Positions 1 to 8,618 of a stretch of 64,000 nucleotides of DNA are shown piece by piece. Position 1 is the first letter of the stretch. Every line of letters begins with the position of its first letter. Under the pieces are notes generated by a model. The model saw only the letters and a list, made by a program, of their open reading frames with translations, was not told where the DNA came from and did no database searches. Location of the stretch: the NCBI RefSeq assembly GCF_023218175.1, contig NZ_JALPTH010000030.1:28275-92274 (forward strand). Direction: 5' to 3'. The position numbers and the translations under genes were made by a program. The stretch is from Streptomyces lichenis. Its GTDB lineage: Bacteria > Actinomycetota > Actinomycetes > Streptomycetales > Streptomycetaceae.

Positions 1-16
1 GTCTTTCGGCCTCGGC

Positions 17-1237
17 TCAGCTCAGCCGCTCGATCACCATCGCCATGCCCTGGCCGCCGCCCACGCACATGGTCTCCAGACCGAACTGCTTGTCGTGGAA
101 CTGGAGGCTGTTGATCAGGGTGGTGGTGATCCGGGCGCCGGTCATGCCGAAGGGGTGGCCGACGGCGATGGCGCCGCCGTTGACGTTCACCTTCTCCAGC
201 GGGATGTCCAGGTCCCGGTAGGACGGGATGACCTGCGCGGCGAACGCCTCGTTGATCTCGACCAGGTCGATGTCGCCGACGGTGAGCCCGGCGCGGGACA
301 GCGCCTGCTTGCTGGCCTCGACCGGGCCGTAGCCCATGATCTCGGGGGAGAGGCCGGAGACACCGGTGGACACGATCCGGGCCAGCGGGGTCAGGCCCAG
401 CTCGCGCGCCTTGGTGTCGGACATGATCACCAGCGCGGCGGCGCCGTCGTTGAGCGGGCAGCAGTTGCCCGCGGTGACCAGGCCGTCGGGGCGGAAGACC
501 GGCTTGAGGCCCGAGACGCCCTCCAGGGTGACGCCCGCCCGGGGGCCGTCGTCCTTGGCCACCACGGTGCCGTCCGGGGTGGTGACCGGGGTGATCTCGC
601 GCTCCCAGAAGCCGTTCTTGATGGCCTCCTCGGCGAGGTTCTGGGACCGCACGCCGAACTCGTCCATGTCCTGGCGGGTAATCCCCTTGAGCCGGGCCAG
701 GTTCTCCGCGGTCTGGCCCATCGCGATGTACGCGTCGGGCAGCAGGCCGTCCTCGCGCGGGTCGTGCCAGTCGGTGCCCTCCTGCTCGGCGCGGGCCGCG
801 GTACGGGCCTCGGCCTCGGCGAAGACCGGGTTGTGGGTGTCCGGCAGGCTGTCGGAGTTGCCCTTGGCGAACCGGGACACCGTCTCGACGCCGGCCGAGA
901 TGAAGACATCGCCCTCGCCCGCCTTGATGGCGTGCAGCGCCATCCGGGAGGTCTGCAGCGAGGAGGAGCAATAGCGGGTGACCGTACAGCCCGGCAGGTG
1001 GTCCATCCCCATCTGCACGGCGATGATCCGGCCCAGGTTGTTGCCCTGCTCGCCGCCGGGCAGACCGCAGCCGAGCATCAGGTCGTCGATCTCGCGCGGG
1101 TCGAGCTCGGGCACCTTGGCGAGCGCGGCCTGGATGATCGTGGCGGTCAGGTCGTCCGGCCGCACGTCCTTCAGGGAGCCCTTGAAGGCCCGGCCGATCG
1201 GGGAACGGGCGGCTGAGACGATCACGGCTTCGGGCAT
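17..1237 (-). CDS. Thiolase family acetyl-CoA C-acyltransferase
   Basis: This is a full-length (406 aa) thiolase that should cleave 3-ketoacyl-CoA or condense acetyl-CoA in fatty-acid or ketoacid metabolism in the cytoplasm. The nucleophilic cysteine lies in RYCSSSLQ (about residue 90). The NEAFA motif, the GHPFGMTGAR histidine (about 361) and the second catalytic cysteine in CVGGGQGMA (about 391) are all present. A GTG directly precedes the ATG at 1237. I chose the ATG because GGAG on the minus strand is better spaced from it. No partner beta-oxidation gene is adjacent, so the physiological direction and chain length cannot be read from context. Confidence 0.93.
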   Translation of the reverse strand: MPEAVIVSAARSPIGRAFKGSLKDVRPDDLTATIIQAALAKVPELDPREIDDLMLGCGLPGGEQGNNLGRIIAVQMGMDHLPGCTVTRYCSSSLQTSRMALHAIKAGEGDVFISAGVETVSRFAKGNSDSLPDTHNPVFAEAEARTAARAEQEGTDWHDPREDGLLPDAYIAMGQTAENLARLKGITRQDMDEFGVRSQNLAEEAIKNGFWEREITPVTTPDGTVVAKDDGPRAGVTLEGVSGLKPVFRPDGLVTAGNCCPLNDGAAALVIMSDTKARELGLTPLARIVSTGVSGLSPEIMGYGPVEASKQALSRAGLTVGDIDLVEINEAFAAQVIPSYRDLDIPLEKVNVNGGAIAVGHPFGMTGARITTTLINSLQFHDKQFGLETMCVGGGQGMAMVIERLS

Positions 1238-1534
1238 CACGGCTCCATGAGGGCGAGGAGGGCAGGACTGAGAGGGAAGTTACCCGTACGTATCACTCGG
1301 GGTCATCCGGACGGGTGTGTGATGCGGACCGCATTTCTAAGCGCCCGCTCAGTTCGGTGGGACTGCAGGACCGATACCCGCCGCGGGGCACGGGGACACC
1401 AGGGGCGGCTCGGGGTGGCCGCCGGGCTCCAGGGCGGCCGGGCCTGGGTCCGGACTCCTGGGGCGGATGCCCGGGGCGATCCCCGGGGCCCAGGCCTCCG
1501 CCCGCCCTTCCGGCGGCCCGGGCCGCCCCCCCCG

Positions 1535-2584
1535 TCACCGTCGTCGGGCGTCGTCCCGCAGCGGCGCAGGGGCCGGGGCTTCCGGGGCTGACCCCCGTTC
1601 CGGCGCGGGCGGGGCGGGCAGCCGCCGCCGGCGGCGGTGCTTGAGCAGGGCCCAGGGGGCGCGGGCGCCGGTGACCTCGGTGCCCGCCTCGTCGGCCGCC
1701 TCCGCCGCGGCCTGGGCGACCGGCAGCATGCCCTCGCGCCGGTCCGCGTCCAGCCGCTCGGCCTCCGGCCAGACCCCCAGCGCGGCGCACACCGTCGGCA
1801 GCACCGCCATCGCCGCGGTCGCGTACCCCTCGGCCGAGGGGTGGTAGTTGTCCGCCCCGAACATCTCCCGCGGGTTGGCGGCGAACTCCGGGCCCAGCAG
1901 ATCGCCCAGCGACACCGTCCGGCCGCCCTGCTCCACCACCACGATGGTCTGCGCCGCCGCCAGCTGCCGCGACACCCGCCGGGCCAGCCAGCGCAGCGGC
2001 TGGTACACCGGCTCGATGGTGCCGAGATCCGGGCACGTGCCCACCACCACCTCCGCGCCCGCCGTGCGGAGCCGCCGCACCGCCGCCGCCAGATGGCGCA
2101 CCGACTCGGTCGGCGGCATCCGATGGGTCACGTCATTGGCGCCGATCATGATCACGCACACGTCCGGCAACCGCCCCGGATCGGCCAGCGCCAGCGTCAC
2201 CTGGCGGTCCAGATCGTCCGAGCGGGCGCCCGGCAGGGCCAGATTGCGCATCTCCACCGGGCGTTCCGCGACCGCCGCCAGCCCCGAGGCCAGCAGCGAA
2301 CCGGGCGTCTGGCCGGCCCGGCGCACCCCCTGCCCCGCCGCGGTGGAATCACCCAGCAGGGCGAGCCGCACCGGTGCCACCGGGAAGGTCGGCGAGCCGT
2401 ACCCCGCCCCGTACAGCCCGTCCCCGCGCGGTGGGATCGGGGCCGTGCCCCCGCCCACCGAGCGCTTCGCCAGCTGCATCTCGGCCACCAGGACGCCGAC
2501 CGCGGCGGCGCCCAGCAGTCCGATGCCCCCGCCCCCGTAGGCCGCGCCCGCCGCGATCCGCCGTGCCACCCTCGCCCTCGACAT
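1535..2584 (-). CDS. SGNH/GDSL-type hydrolase, membrane-anchored
   Basis: This predicted SGNH esterase/lipase has 349 aa. It carries GDST with the catalytic serine near residue 80, an IGAND block with the oxyanion asparagine, and the DNYHPSAEGY block with the Asp-x-x-His pair. A hydrophobic N-terminal segment (about residues 10-35) follows an Arg-rich stretch, which suggests a signal anchor with the catalytic domain outside. The C-terminus is Arg/Pro/Ala-rich and low-complexity. An upstream in-frame start at 2650 is possible. I chose ATG 2584 because AGGAGGTGGC precedes it at good spacing. It is divergent from the cystathionine beta-synthase gene. The substrate is unknown. Confidence 0.88.
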   Translation of the reverse strand: MSRARVARRIAAGAAYGGGGIGLLGAAAVGVLVAEMQLAKRSVGGGTAPIPPRGDGLYGAGYGSPTFPVAPVRLALLGDSTAAGQGVRRAGQTPGSLLASGLAAVAERPVEMRNLALPGARSDDLDRQVTLALADPGRLPDVCVIMIGANDVTHRMPPTESVRHLAAAVRRLRTAGAEVVVGTCPDLGTIEPVYQPLRWLARRVSRQLAAAQTIVVVEQGGRTVSLGDLLGPEFAANPREMFGADNYHPSAEGYATAAMAVLPTVCAALGVWPEAERLDADRREGMLPVAQAAAEAADEAGTEVTGARAPWALLKHRRRRRLPAPPAPERGSAPEAPAPAPLRDDARRR

Positions 2585-2689
2585 AGGCGCAGCCACCTCC
2601 TCGTGTCCGTACACCAGGTAACTGCCCCGTAACCGTGTCCGACTACGCATACGCTGGACTGACCATTACGGAGATCCCGGAGACTTACG

Positions 2690-4075
2690 GTGCGATTCCA
2701 CGATTCGATGATCAGCCTCGTCGGCAACACCCCGCTGGTGCGGCTCAACAGCGTGACCAAGGGCCTCAAGGCCACCGTCCTGGCCAAGGTGGAGTACTTC
2801 AACCCGGGCGGTTCGGTGAAGGACCGCATCGCCGTACGCATGATCGAGGCGGCCGAGCAGAGCGGCGCGCTCCAGCCCGGCGGCACCATCGTCGAGCCCA
2901 CCTCCGGCAACACCGGTGTCGGTCTCGCCATCGTGGCCCAGCAGAAGGGCTACAAGTGCGTCTTCGTCTGCCCGGACAAGGTGTCCACCGACAAGATCAA
3001 CGTGCTGCGGGCGTACGGCGCCGAGGTCGTGGTCTGCCCCACCGCGGTCGACCCGGAGCACCCGGACTCGTACTACAACGTCTCCGACCGGCTGGTCCGT
3101 GAGATCCCCGGTGCCTGGAAGCCGGACCAGTACTCGAACCCGAACAACCCCCGTTCGCACTACGAGACCACCGGTCCGGAGCTGTGGGAGCAGACCGACG
3201 GGAAGATCACCCACTTCGTCGCGGGCGTTGGCACCGGCGGCACCATCAGCGGCACCGGCCGCTATCTGAAGGAGATCAGCGGCGGGAAGGTGCGCGTGGT
3301 CGGCGCCGACCCGGAGGGCTCGGTCTACTCCGGCGGCTCCGGCCGCCCCTACCTGGTCGAGGGCGTCGGCGAGGACTTCTGGCCCTCCGCCTACGACGCC
3401 AAGGTGACGGACGAGATCGTCGCCGTCTCCGACAAGGACTCCTTCCAGATGACCCGCCGCCTCGCCAAGGAGGAGGGCCTGCTGGTCGGCGGCTCCTGCG
3501 GGATGGCGGTCGTCGGCGCGCTGAAGGTCGCCGAGGGCCTCGGCGAGGACGACGTGGTCGTGGTGCTGCTGCCGGACAGCGGCAAGGGCTACCTCTCCAA
3601 GATCTTCAACGACGAGTGGATGGCCGACTACGGCTTCCTGGAGGAGGCCGGTACCTCCGCCGCCGTCGGCGACGTGCTCCGCGACAAGGAGGGGGCCATC
3701 CCCACCCTGGTCCATATGCACCCGGACGAGACGGTCGGCCAGGCCATCGACGTGCTGCGCGAGTACGGCGTCTCCCAGATGCCCATCGTCAAGCCGGGCG
3801 CGGGCCACCCGGACGTGATGGCCGCCGAGGTCGTCGGCTCGGTGGTCGAGCGCGAGCTGCTGGACGCGCTGTTCACCCAGCGCGCCTCGCTGGACGACCC
3901 GCTGGAGAAGCACATGAGCAAGCCGCTGCCCCAGGTCGGCTCGGGCGAGCCGGTCAGCGACCTGATGGCCGTCCTCGGCACCGCCGACGCCGCCATCGTC
4001 CTGGTCGAGGGCAAGCCCACCGGCGTCGTCAGCCGCCAGGACCTGCTCGCCTTCCTGGCCCGCACGGCGAAGTAG
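2690..4075 (+). CDS. cbs: Cystathionine beta-synthase
   Basis: This 461-aa PLP enzyme condenses serine or O-acetylserine with homocysteine to give cystathionine, the first step of reverse transsulfuration. The PLP lysine is K44 in GGSVKDR. PTSGNTG (about 70-76) and a Gly-rich phosphate loop, GTGGTISGTG, follow. Two CBS-motif repeats occupy roughly residues 330-460, as in CBS rather than O-acetylserine sulfhydrylase, which lacks them. There is no N-terminal heme domain, the usual bacterial form. The GTG start is preceded by GGAG at 7 nt spacing; an ATG at 2708 is a less likely alternative. Confidence 0.93.
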   Translation: MRFHDSMISLVGNTPLVRLNSVTKGLKATVLAKVEYFNPGGSVKDRIAVRMIEAAEQSGALQPGGTIVEPTSGNTGVGLAIVAQQKGYKCVFVCPDKVSTDKINVLRAYGAEVVVCPTAVDPEHPDSYYNVSDRLVREIPGAWKPDQYSNPNNPRSHYETTGPELWEQTDGKITHFVAGVGTGGTISGTGRYLKEISGGKVRVVGADPEGSVYSGGSGRPYLVEGVGEDFWPSAYDAKVTDEIVAVSDKDSFQMTRRLAKEEGLLVGGSCGMAVVGALKVAEGLGEDDVVVVLLPDSGKGYLSKIFNDEWMADYGFLEEAGTSAAVGDVLRDKEGAIPTLVHMHPDETVGQAIDVLREYGVSQMPIVKPGAGHPDVMAAEVVGSVVERELLDALFTQRASLDDPLEKHMSKPLPQVGSGEPVSDLMAVLGTADAAIVLVEGKPTGVVSRQDLLAFLARTAK

Positions 4076-4320
4076 CCCCTTCCGGCGGAGTGGGACCCTT
4101 CCGGCGGAGCCGCAGCCCGCGGGCGTCCTTGACCCGGCGTCAGGATCGCGGTGCGGGCATGTCGCCGAAACGGTACGCACCCGTCATACGGCGGCAGCAC
4201 CGCCTTAACACGTGGGCGTCATCGTTGGATGTGTCGGCGCCAGGGCTTCCGGAGCGGCTCCCGGATCACCCAGCGCGCCGCGGACGCGGAGACCGGCCCT
4301 GACCCGGGCCCGTGTCCCCC

Positions 4321-4373
4321 GCGAGGACCGCCGTCGTCCCGCCCCCCGGTCACGGGGGTGCGGCGGTCCTCGC
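4321..4373. terminator. Hairpin terminator between convergent genes
   Basis: Perfect 13-bp arms (GCGAGGACCGCCG and its complement) flank a 27-nt loop. It lies between the 3' end of cbs and the 3' end of the minus-strand membrane-protein gene. It is GC-rich with no U-tract, as is common in Streptomyces. Confidence 0.7.
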
Positions 4374-4382
4374 CATACCTCC

Positions 4383-4412
4383 GGGGCCGCCCGCCATCGC
4401 GCGGGCGGCCCC
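4383..4412. terminator. Second bidirectional hairpin terminator
   Basis: Perfect 12-bp arms (GGGGCCGCCCGC and its complement) enclose a 6-nt loop. It lies 10 nt after the first hairpin and 34 nt beyond the stop of the minus-strand gene, so it would act chiefly on that gene. Confidence 0.75.
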
Positions 4413-4445
4413 GACCCATGTCCGGAGGCGGCGTCCGGGGGTGGT

Positions 4446-4865
4446 TCAGGCGTCCAGGGGGTGCTCGCGGGCCTCGCGGCGGCGACGTATCGGCCCGTCG
4501 CGCAGGGTCTGCGCGACGTTGACGCCGACGATCCCGGCCCAGACGGTCATCAGCCCACCCAGACCGGCCGCACCGGCACCGATGCCGGAGAGCGGGATGG
4601 CCAGCACCAGGGAGACCACGGCGAAGCCGAAGCGCTCGCCGAAGCCGGTGAGCGCGGGCTCGGCGGAGCGGCTGCCGCGGACCGCGCCTATCTGCTGCTC
4701 GGCCACCTCGCGGCGGACCCGGCGGTCCACCGTGGCCTCCATCCGCTGGTCGAGCTTCTCCAGGAACGATTCGATCAGCGCCTGCTCGTACTCCGCACCC
4801 AGGTCGCGGCGGGCGCTCAGGGTGGCGTCGAGCTCCTTGGCGAGCTCGTGATCGGGAGCTTTCAT
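4446..4865 (-). CDS. Small membrane protein of unknown function
   Basis: I do not recognise the family of this 139-aa protein. Residues 1-70 are charged and look helical (KELDATLSARRDLGAEYEQA, then an Arg/Glu-rich stretch). A hydrophobic hairpin spans about residues 77-120 (two membrane segments), followed by a short basic tail. This architecture suggests a cytoplasmic coiled coil on a membrane anchor. The frame is open further upstream, but ATG 4865 begins the part that looks like protein; the upstream codons are Arg/Pro/Gly noise. It is divergent from the RpiR regulator. Function is unassigned. Confidence 0.75.
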   Translation of the reverse strand: MKAPDHELAKELDATLSARRDLGAEYEQALIESFLEKLDQRMEATVDRRVRREVAEQQIGAVRGSRSAEPALTGFGERFGFAVVSLVLAIPLSGIGAGAAGLGGLMTVWAGIVGVNVAQTLRDGPIRRRREAREHPLDA

Positions 4866-4971
4866 GCTCGCTACGGTACGGAGTGCGCGGGGCCGGGTCA
4901 TTGGGGCTAACCCCCCTCTTCGCCCACCGGATGGCCCCCGGGCGGCGACGGGTGGCTTGCGGGGCGGCGCT

Positions 4972-4996
4972 CTGCATAATGTCATGCAGGATTATG
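4972..4996. promoter_or_regulatory. Nested inverted repeats upstream of RpiR gene
   Basis: Two overlapping inverted repeats lie 30-54 nt before the regulator start. CTGCAT-N6-ATGCAG spans 4972-4989 and CATAAT-N10-ATTATG spans 4975-4996. The stretch is far more AT-rich than its surroundings, as expected for a promoter or autoregulatory operator. No binding has been shown. Confidence 0.4.
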
Positions 4997-5025
4997 AGTG
5001 CTTGAATAGAACGAGGGGGACGGTC

Positions 5026-5871
5026 ATGAGCGACAGCCCGGCCGCGCGGCTCCAGGCGCTCTTCGAGGGCCACCGGCTGACGCCCACGCAGCGCCGGATC
5101 GCGCACTGGATGGTGCGCCGCGCCGCCGAGGTGCCGTACCTCTCCAGCGTGGAGATGGCCGAACTGGCCGGGGTCAGCCAGCCGTCCGTCACCCGCTTCG
5201 CGGTGGCGCTCGGCTTCGACGGTTACCCCGCGCTCCGCCGGCATCTGCGCGAGGTCGCCCCGGGGGAGCAGCCCGCCACCGGGGACGGGGAGCAGGGGCT
5301 CAACGAGTACCAGCAGGCCGTGCAGGCGGAGATCGAGAACCTGCGCCACCTCAGCACGCTGCTGGCCGACCCGGCCCCGGTCGAGCGGGCCGGACGGCTG
5401 CTGGCCTCCTCCCGGCCGCTGCCCGTACTGGGACTGCGGGCCGCCTCCTCGCAGGCCCGCGGCTTCGCCTACTTCGCCGCCAAGGTGCACCCCGACGTCC
5501 GGCTGCTGGACGAGGGCGGCACCATGCTCACCGACCGGATCGACGCGGCGGTACGGGCCGGGGCCGGGGTGCTGCTCTGCTTCGCGCTGCCCCGCCACCC
5601 GCGTGAGGTGGTGGACGCCCTGGCGTACGCCCGGGAGGCCGGGCTGACCGTGGTCACGGTGGCCGACTCCGCGTTCGCCCCGGTCGCCCGCCACAGCGAC
5701 CTGCTGATCCCCGCGGCCGTCGGCACCGGGCTCGCCTTCGACACCGCCTGCGCGCCGATGCTGCTGGGGCGGGTGCTGCTGGAGGCCATGTGCGACGGGC
5801 TGCCGGACGCGCAGGCGCGGCTGGAGGAGTTCGACGCGGCGGCGGCCTCCCGCGGCCTCTTCGCCGAGTAG
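5026..5871 (+). CDS. MurR/RpiR family transcriptional regulator
   Basis: This 281-aa regulator has an N-terminal RpiR-type helix-turn-helix (residues about 1-75, with MAELAGVSQPSVTRFAVALG as the recognition region). A C-terminal SIS domain (about 120-260) normally binds a phosphosugar or similar ligand. The start ATG 5026 is preceded by GAGGGGG. The open frame continues upstream, but without coding character. There is no sugar-metabolism gene beside it, so the regulon is not given by context. The nearest catabolic operon is hut, about 7 kb away. Confidence 0.9.
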   Translation: MSDSPAARLQALFEGHRLTPTQRRIAHWMVRRAAEVPYLSSVEMAELAGVSQPSVTRFAVALGFDGYPALRRHLREVAPGEQPATGDGEQGLNEYQQAVQAEIENLRHLSTLLADPAPVERAGRLLASSRPLPVLGLRAASSQARGFAYFAAKVHPDVRLLDEGGTMLTDRIDAAVRAGAGVLLCFALPRHPREVVDALAYAREAGLTVVTVADSAFAPVARHSDLLIPAAVGTGLAFDTACAPMLLGRVLLEAMCDGLPDAQARLEEFDAAAASRGLFAE

Positions 5872-5993
5872 CGGAGTAGGGGAGTAGGGGAGGAGTAGGG
5901 GCCGGGCGCGTGTCCGCCCGGCTCTCAGGAGACCTTCAGAACCGGCCGCTAGCCTGCCGCCCGGCGAGCCGGGGTGGATCAAGGGAGGCGTGC

Positions 5994-6569
5994 ATGGCGC
6001 GGACGGGACAGACGCTGGTGCGGGTGGCCGTGGTGGTGCGGGCCGGGGCGGCGCCACTGTGGTGGACGGGGCTGGCCGCGGCCGCCGTGGGCGCGCTGGT
6101 CCCGGGGCTGACCGGGCGGCGGATCGGGCTGCTCGCCGGGGCGGCCCTCTTCCTGGTCACCGCGGCGGCCGTCGCCCTTGCCCGGCGCGGTGCGTATGCG
6201 CGGCCGGCCGGGGCGGCGGTCCGGGCGGGGCGCGGCGATGTGCTCCAGGACCGGGCCCGTACGGTACGGGACCGGCGGCGGGCCCTGCGCTGGTGGCTGC
6301 TCGCCGGGTTCCTGGCGGCGGTGGGCTCGTCGTTCGCGCTGCCCGGCGCCGGAGGGCTGTGGCTCGCGGGCGCCGGGGCCGGGCTGTGGCTGAAGGCCGC
6401 CTGGCTCGGCGGACGGGAACGGGCCGCCGACCGGCTGTTGTGGCTGCCGGCCGGGGCGGTCGGCCGAGCCGTGACCGGCGGCGGCCCGACCGGGCGCGCG
6501 GTGGGCGGCTACCGCTTCACCGGTATCGCCGCCGGAGACGCCGCCCCGGGCGGGTCCCGCCGCCGCTGA
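5994..6569 (+). CDS. Predicted membrane protein of unknown function
   Basis: This 191-aa protein appears to have four membrane segments in two pairs: about residues 20-65 (APLWWTGLAAAAVGALVPGL and the next helix) and about 100-145. A basic loop rich in Arg joins them, and the C-terminus is Gly/Arg-rich. The ATG follows AGGGAGG at a good distance; upstream codons in frame are unlikely to be translated. I do not recognise the family. It stands alone between the RpiR gene and the 3' end of the roadblock operon. Confidence 0.72.
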   Translation: MARTGQTLVRVAVVVRAGAAPLWWTGLAAAAVGALVPGLTGRRIGLLAGAALFLVTAAAVALARRGAYARPAGAAVRAGRGDVLQDRARTVRDRRRALRWWLLAGFLAAVGSSFALPGAGGLWLAGAGAGLWLKAAWLGGRERAADRLLWLPAGAVGRAVTGGGPTGRAVGGYRFTGIAAGDAAPGGSRRR

Positions 6570-6589
6570 GGACGTCCGGGCGCGGATGC

Positions 6590-6840
6590 GTTGCGGCCGA
6601 GCCGCCGGGGCCGCCCGGTACCGCGTACGCCCGCCGGGCACGTACACCTGCCGGCCCCGGCCCCGGCCCCGTGTCACGTACGCGCGCCGAGCCCGCCGCG
6701 GCCGTGCCGCGTACGCCTGCCGGGCTGAGGCCCGTGCCCGGTACCGCGTACACCTGCGGGCCCCGGCCCCGTACAACGTGCGTCCGCCGGGCTCGGCCCG
6801 TACCGCTTCCGCCTCCGCTTCCGCTTCCGCTTCCGCCGCC
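6590..6840. repeat. Degenerate GTAC-containing repeats and TTCCGC run
   Basis: The 287-base gap between convergent genes contains scattered near-copies of CGTACRCCTGCCGGG (near 6624, 6641, 6710 and 6747). It ends in a run of CTTCCG-type hexamers at about 6808-6838. No gene is evident. The repeats are imperfect and irregularly spaced. Confidence 0.5.
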
Positions 6841-6856
6841 GTGTGCCGGCGGGTCG

Positions 6857-7231
6857 TCAGATCTCCAGCGAGGCCTCGATCTTGCGGAGCTGGTGGCGGG
6901 CCATCGCCAGGTTGGCGCGGCTCTTGTCCAGGGCCAGATAGAGGAACAGCCCGTTCGAGCCGCGGCTCCTGAGCAGGCGGATCAGGTGGTACTGGCTGCC
7001 CAGGGTGATCAGGATGTCCTCGATCTCCTCGTTCAGGCCCAGCATCTCCATGGTGCGCACCTTGGCGCGGACCACGTCGGTGTTGCCCGCGGCGGCCACG
7101 TTGAGGTCGAGGTCCTTGCCGCCGCCGACGGTGCCCAGCGCCATGCCGCTGGTGTAGTCGACGAGGGCCGCGCCGATGGCGCCGTCGATGATGGTGGTGG
7201 CTTCCTTGAGGGCGGTCTCGGTGTTGGCCAT
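6857..7231 (-). CDS. Roadblock/LC7-type protein (last gene of operon)
   Basis: This 124-aa protein fills a roadblock/LC7-like fold: an N-terminal helix (ETALKEATTIIDG), a beta-strand block (GAALVDYTSGMALG), a central helix and a second sheet (DILITLGSQYHLIRLL, LFLYLALD) with a closing helix. Roadblock proteins usually regulate small Ras-like GTPases (MglB type), but none is adjacent. It is the fourth gene of a minus-strand operon, 6 nt after the previous stop. It is a clear paralogue of the first gene (8615-9127), without that protein's Pro/Ala insert. Function unknown. Confidence 0.8.
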   Translation of the reverse strand: MANTETALKEATTIIDGAIGAALVDYTSGMALGTVGGGKDLDLNVAAAGNTDVVRAKVRTMEMLGLNEEIEDILITLGSQYHLIRLLRSRGSNGLFLYLALDKSRANLAMARHQLRKIEASLEI

Positions 7232-7237
7232 GGCGTC

Positions 7238-7762
7238 TCACGCTTCCTTCGGGTGATGGGTCGGGAGGGGCGGTACGGCGGGCGCCGCCGCGGGCGGCCG
7301 TACGGGCAGGGGGCCGGACTTCGCCGGGGCGGTCGCGGGGGTCCGCGGTTCGGGTCGGCGCTGCGGGCGGGGGTCGGGGCGGCGTTCCAGGGCCTCGTCG
7401 ACCAGGGCGCCGATCCGGGCACTTGAACGCCGGGCCTCCAGATGGAGGCGGCCCACGTTGATCCGGGGCTCGGCGAGCAGGGTGAGGACGGCCGAGCCGC
7501 CCGCCGCGTAGGTGGCGACGTACCCGTGCTCGCCCTGGACCAGCAGTTCCCGGAAGCCGCCCTGTCCGGTGGCGTCGGTGAGCCGCTGGGCGACGCCGAG
7601 CGCCGTCGCGGTGAGCGCGGCGACATGCTCGGCGCCCTCGGCGTCGGCCGCGTCCCGGGCCAGGACCAGCCCGTCGGCGCTGGCCGCGAGCGCCCCGGTG
7701 AGCTGCGGGACTCTGGCCCGCAGCCTTCTGAGCTCGCCGAGCACCTCGGCTTCGGCCGTCAT
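7238..7762 (-). CDS. Roadblock/LC7 domain protein (MglB/CvnB-like)
   Basis: This 174-aa protein has a conventional bacterial roadblock domain in residues about 1-125: VPQLTGALAASADGLVLARD, a helix with EHVAALTATALGVAQ, and the strands FRELLVQGEHGYVATYAAGG and AVLTLLAEPRINVG. The C-terminal 50 residues are a Pro/Ala/Arg-rich tail. It resembles the roadblock subunit of Streptomyces conservons, yet no histidine kinase, DUF742 protein or GTPase is nearby. ATG 7762 is preceded by GAGAGGAGA; the frame is open upstream but noncoding in character. It lies 67 nt after the DUF4388-like gene. Confidence 0.85.
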   Translation of the reverse strand: MTAEAEVLGELRRLRARVPQLTGALAASADGLVLARDAADAEGAEHVAALTATALGVAQRLTDATGQGGFRELLVQGEHGYVATYAAGGSAVLTLLAEPRINVGRLHLEARRSSARIGALVDEALERRPDPRPQRRPEPRTPATAPAKSGPLPVRPPAAAPAVPPLPTHHPKEA

Positions 7763-7829
7763 CAGCAGTCTCCTCTCGGCGCGCTGTCGCAGAGCGCGCC
7801 TCATGAGCGCGTAGGGCGCGTACGGGTCG

Positions 7830-8618
7830 TCACAGGTGTGCCTCCAGTGCGTCGCGGAGCCGGCGGAGCAGAGCGGTGTCCGGGTCGGCGGCGATGTCGG
7901 CGACCCACGCCGGAACGGTGGGCGGGACCTGTGCGGGTGCCGCGGCCGGCTCGTACGGGGTGGCGACCAGCCCGGCCGCGGCCAGCCGGCGGATGTCCAG
8001 CAGGGTGTGGAAGGCGGGGCGGCCGAGCTCGCGGGCGAGCCGCGCGGGGGTGCGCCGGCCGTCGGCGCGGGCCAGCAGGGCGCGCTGGCGGGGGGTGACC
8101 GTCTGGCCGGGGGAGGGGGTGCGCGGCACGACCGGCGCGGAGTCGACCGCCGGGTAGGGCCAGACGGCTTCCAGCAGTTCGCGCCGTCGCAGGGTCTCGC
8201 GCTGGACGTCGGCGGCGGGGACCGGGCGCACCTGGCCCATCCAGTGCCCGACGCCGCCGCGGAAGCGGGTCGGGCCGCCGCCGGGGGTGAGGACGAAGTA
8301 GGCCGCGTCGAAGAGGGCGGCCAGATGGCATATCTCCAGCTCACCGCCGGATATTCGCCCGCTGTCGACCAGGAAGCGGCCCACCTCGCGGCGGGCGCCG
8401 GCCCGGTCGACGGCCTCCTGCCAGCCGGCCCGGGGCAGTCGGCCCCCGGCGGTGAGCAGCACGTCCACACCGGGTGCCGCGGGGCTCTCGGCGTGCACCA
8501 CCCGCCCGTCCACCAGATAGAGGGTGCCGTGGTCGCGGATGAGGGCGCCGGTGGCGCGGTCCTCGGCGAGCCGCAGCAGCATCGGGGAGACCACGGGGGC
8601 GGCGGCGTGCGCGCTCAT
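7830..8618 (-). CDS. DUF4388-like (PATAN-type) protein
   Basis: This 262-aa protein has an N-terminal block (residues about 10-60) with TGALIRDHGTLYLVDGRVVH and then ESPAAPGVDVLLTAGGRLP. That pattern is typical of DUF4388/PATAN domains, found in regulators that sense state through protein contacts. A helical middle (LEICHLAALFDAAYFVLTPG) and a C-terminal winged-helix-like segment (LARELGRPAFHTLLDIRRLA, about 205-225) follow. Its start overlaps the stop of the upstream roadblock gene by ATGA, so the two are probably translationally coupled. The DUF assignment is from pattern memory, not a search. Confidence 0.75.
   Translation of the reverse strand: MSAHAAAPVVSPMLLRLAEDRATGALIRDHGTLYLVDGRVVHAESPAAPGVDVLLTAGGRLPRAGWQEAVDRAGARREVGRFLVDSGRISGGELEICHLAALFDAAYFVLTPGGGPTRFRGGVGHWMGQVRPVPAADVQRETLRRRELLEAVWPYPAVDSAPVVPRTPSPGQTVTPRQRALLARADGRRTPARLARELGRPAFHTLLDIRRLAAAGLVATPYEPAAAPAQVPPTVPAWVADIAADPDTALLRRLRDALEAHL

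Larger units (their letters stand above)
4076..4445. other. Convergent intergenic region with repeat and hairpins
   Basis: This 370-base gap separates two convergent genes. It holds a 14-bp direct repeat (CCCTTCCGGCGGAG at 4077-4090 and 4096-4109) and the two strong hairpins listed separately at 4321-4373 and 4383-4412. I see no tRNA-like structure and no reading frame with a ribosome binding site. Confidence 0.6.

Noticed and set aside
4150..4230. Possible tRNA or small RNA between cbs and the membrane-protein gene
   Set aside because: No cloverleaf arms or conserved T-loop sequence can be drawn; only the two terminator hairpins further on are supported.
5026..5871. Assignment of the RpiR regulator as the hut regulator
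   Set aside because: It is 7 kb from the operon and its upstream repeat does not match the one before hutU, so the link is only speculative.
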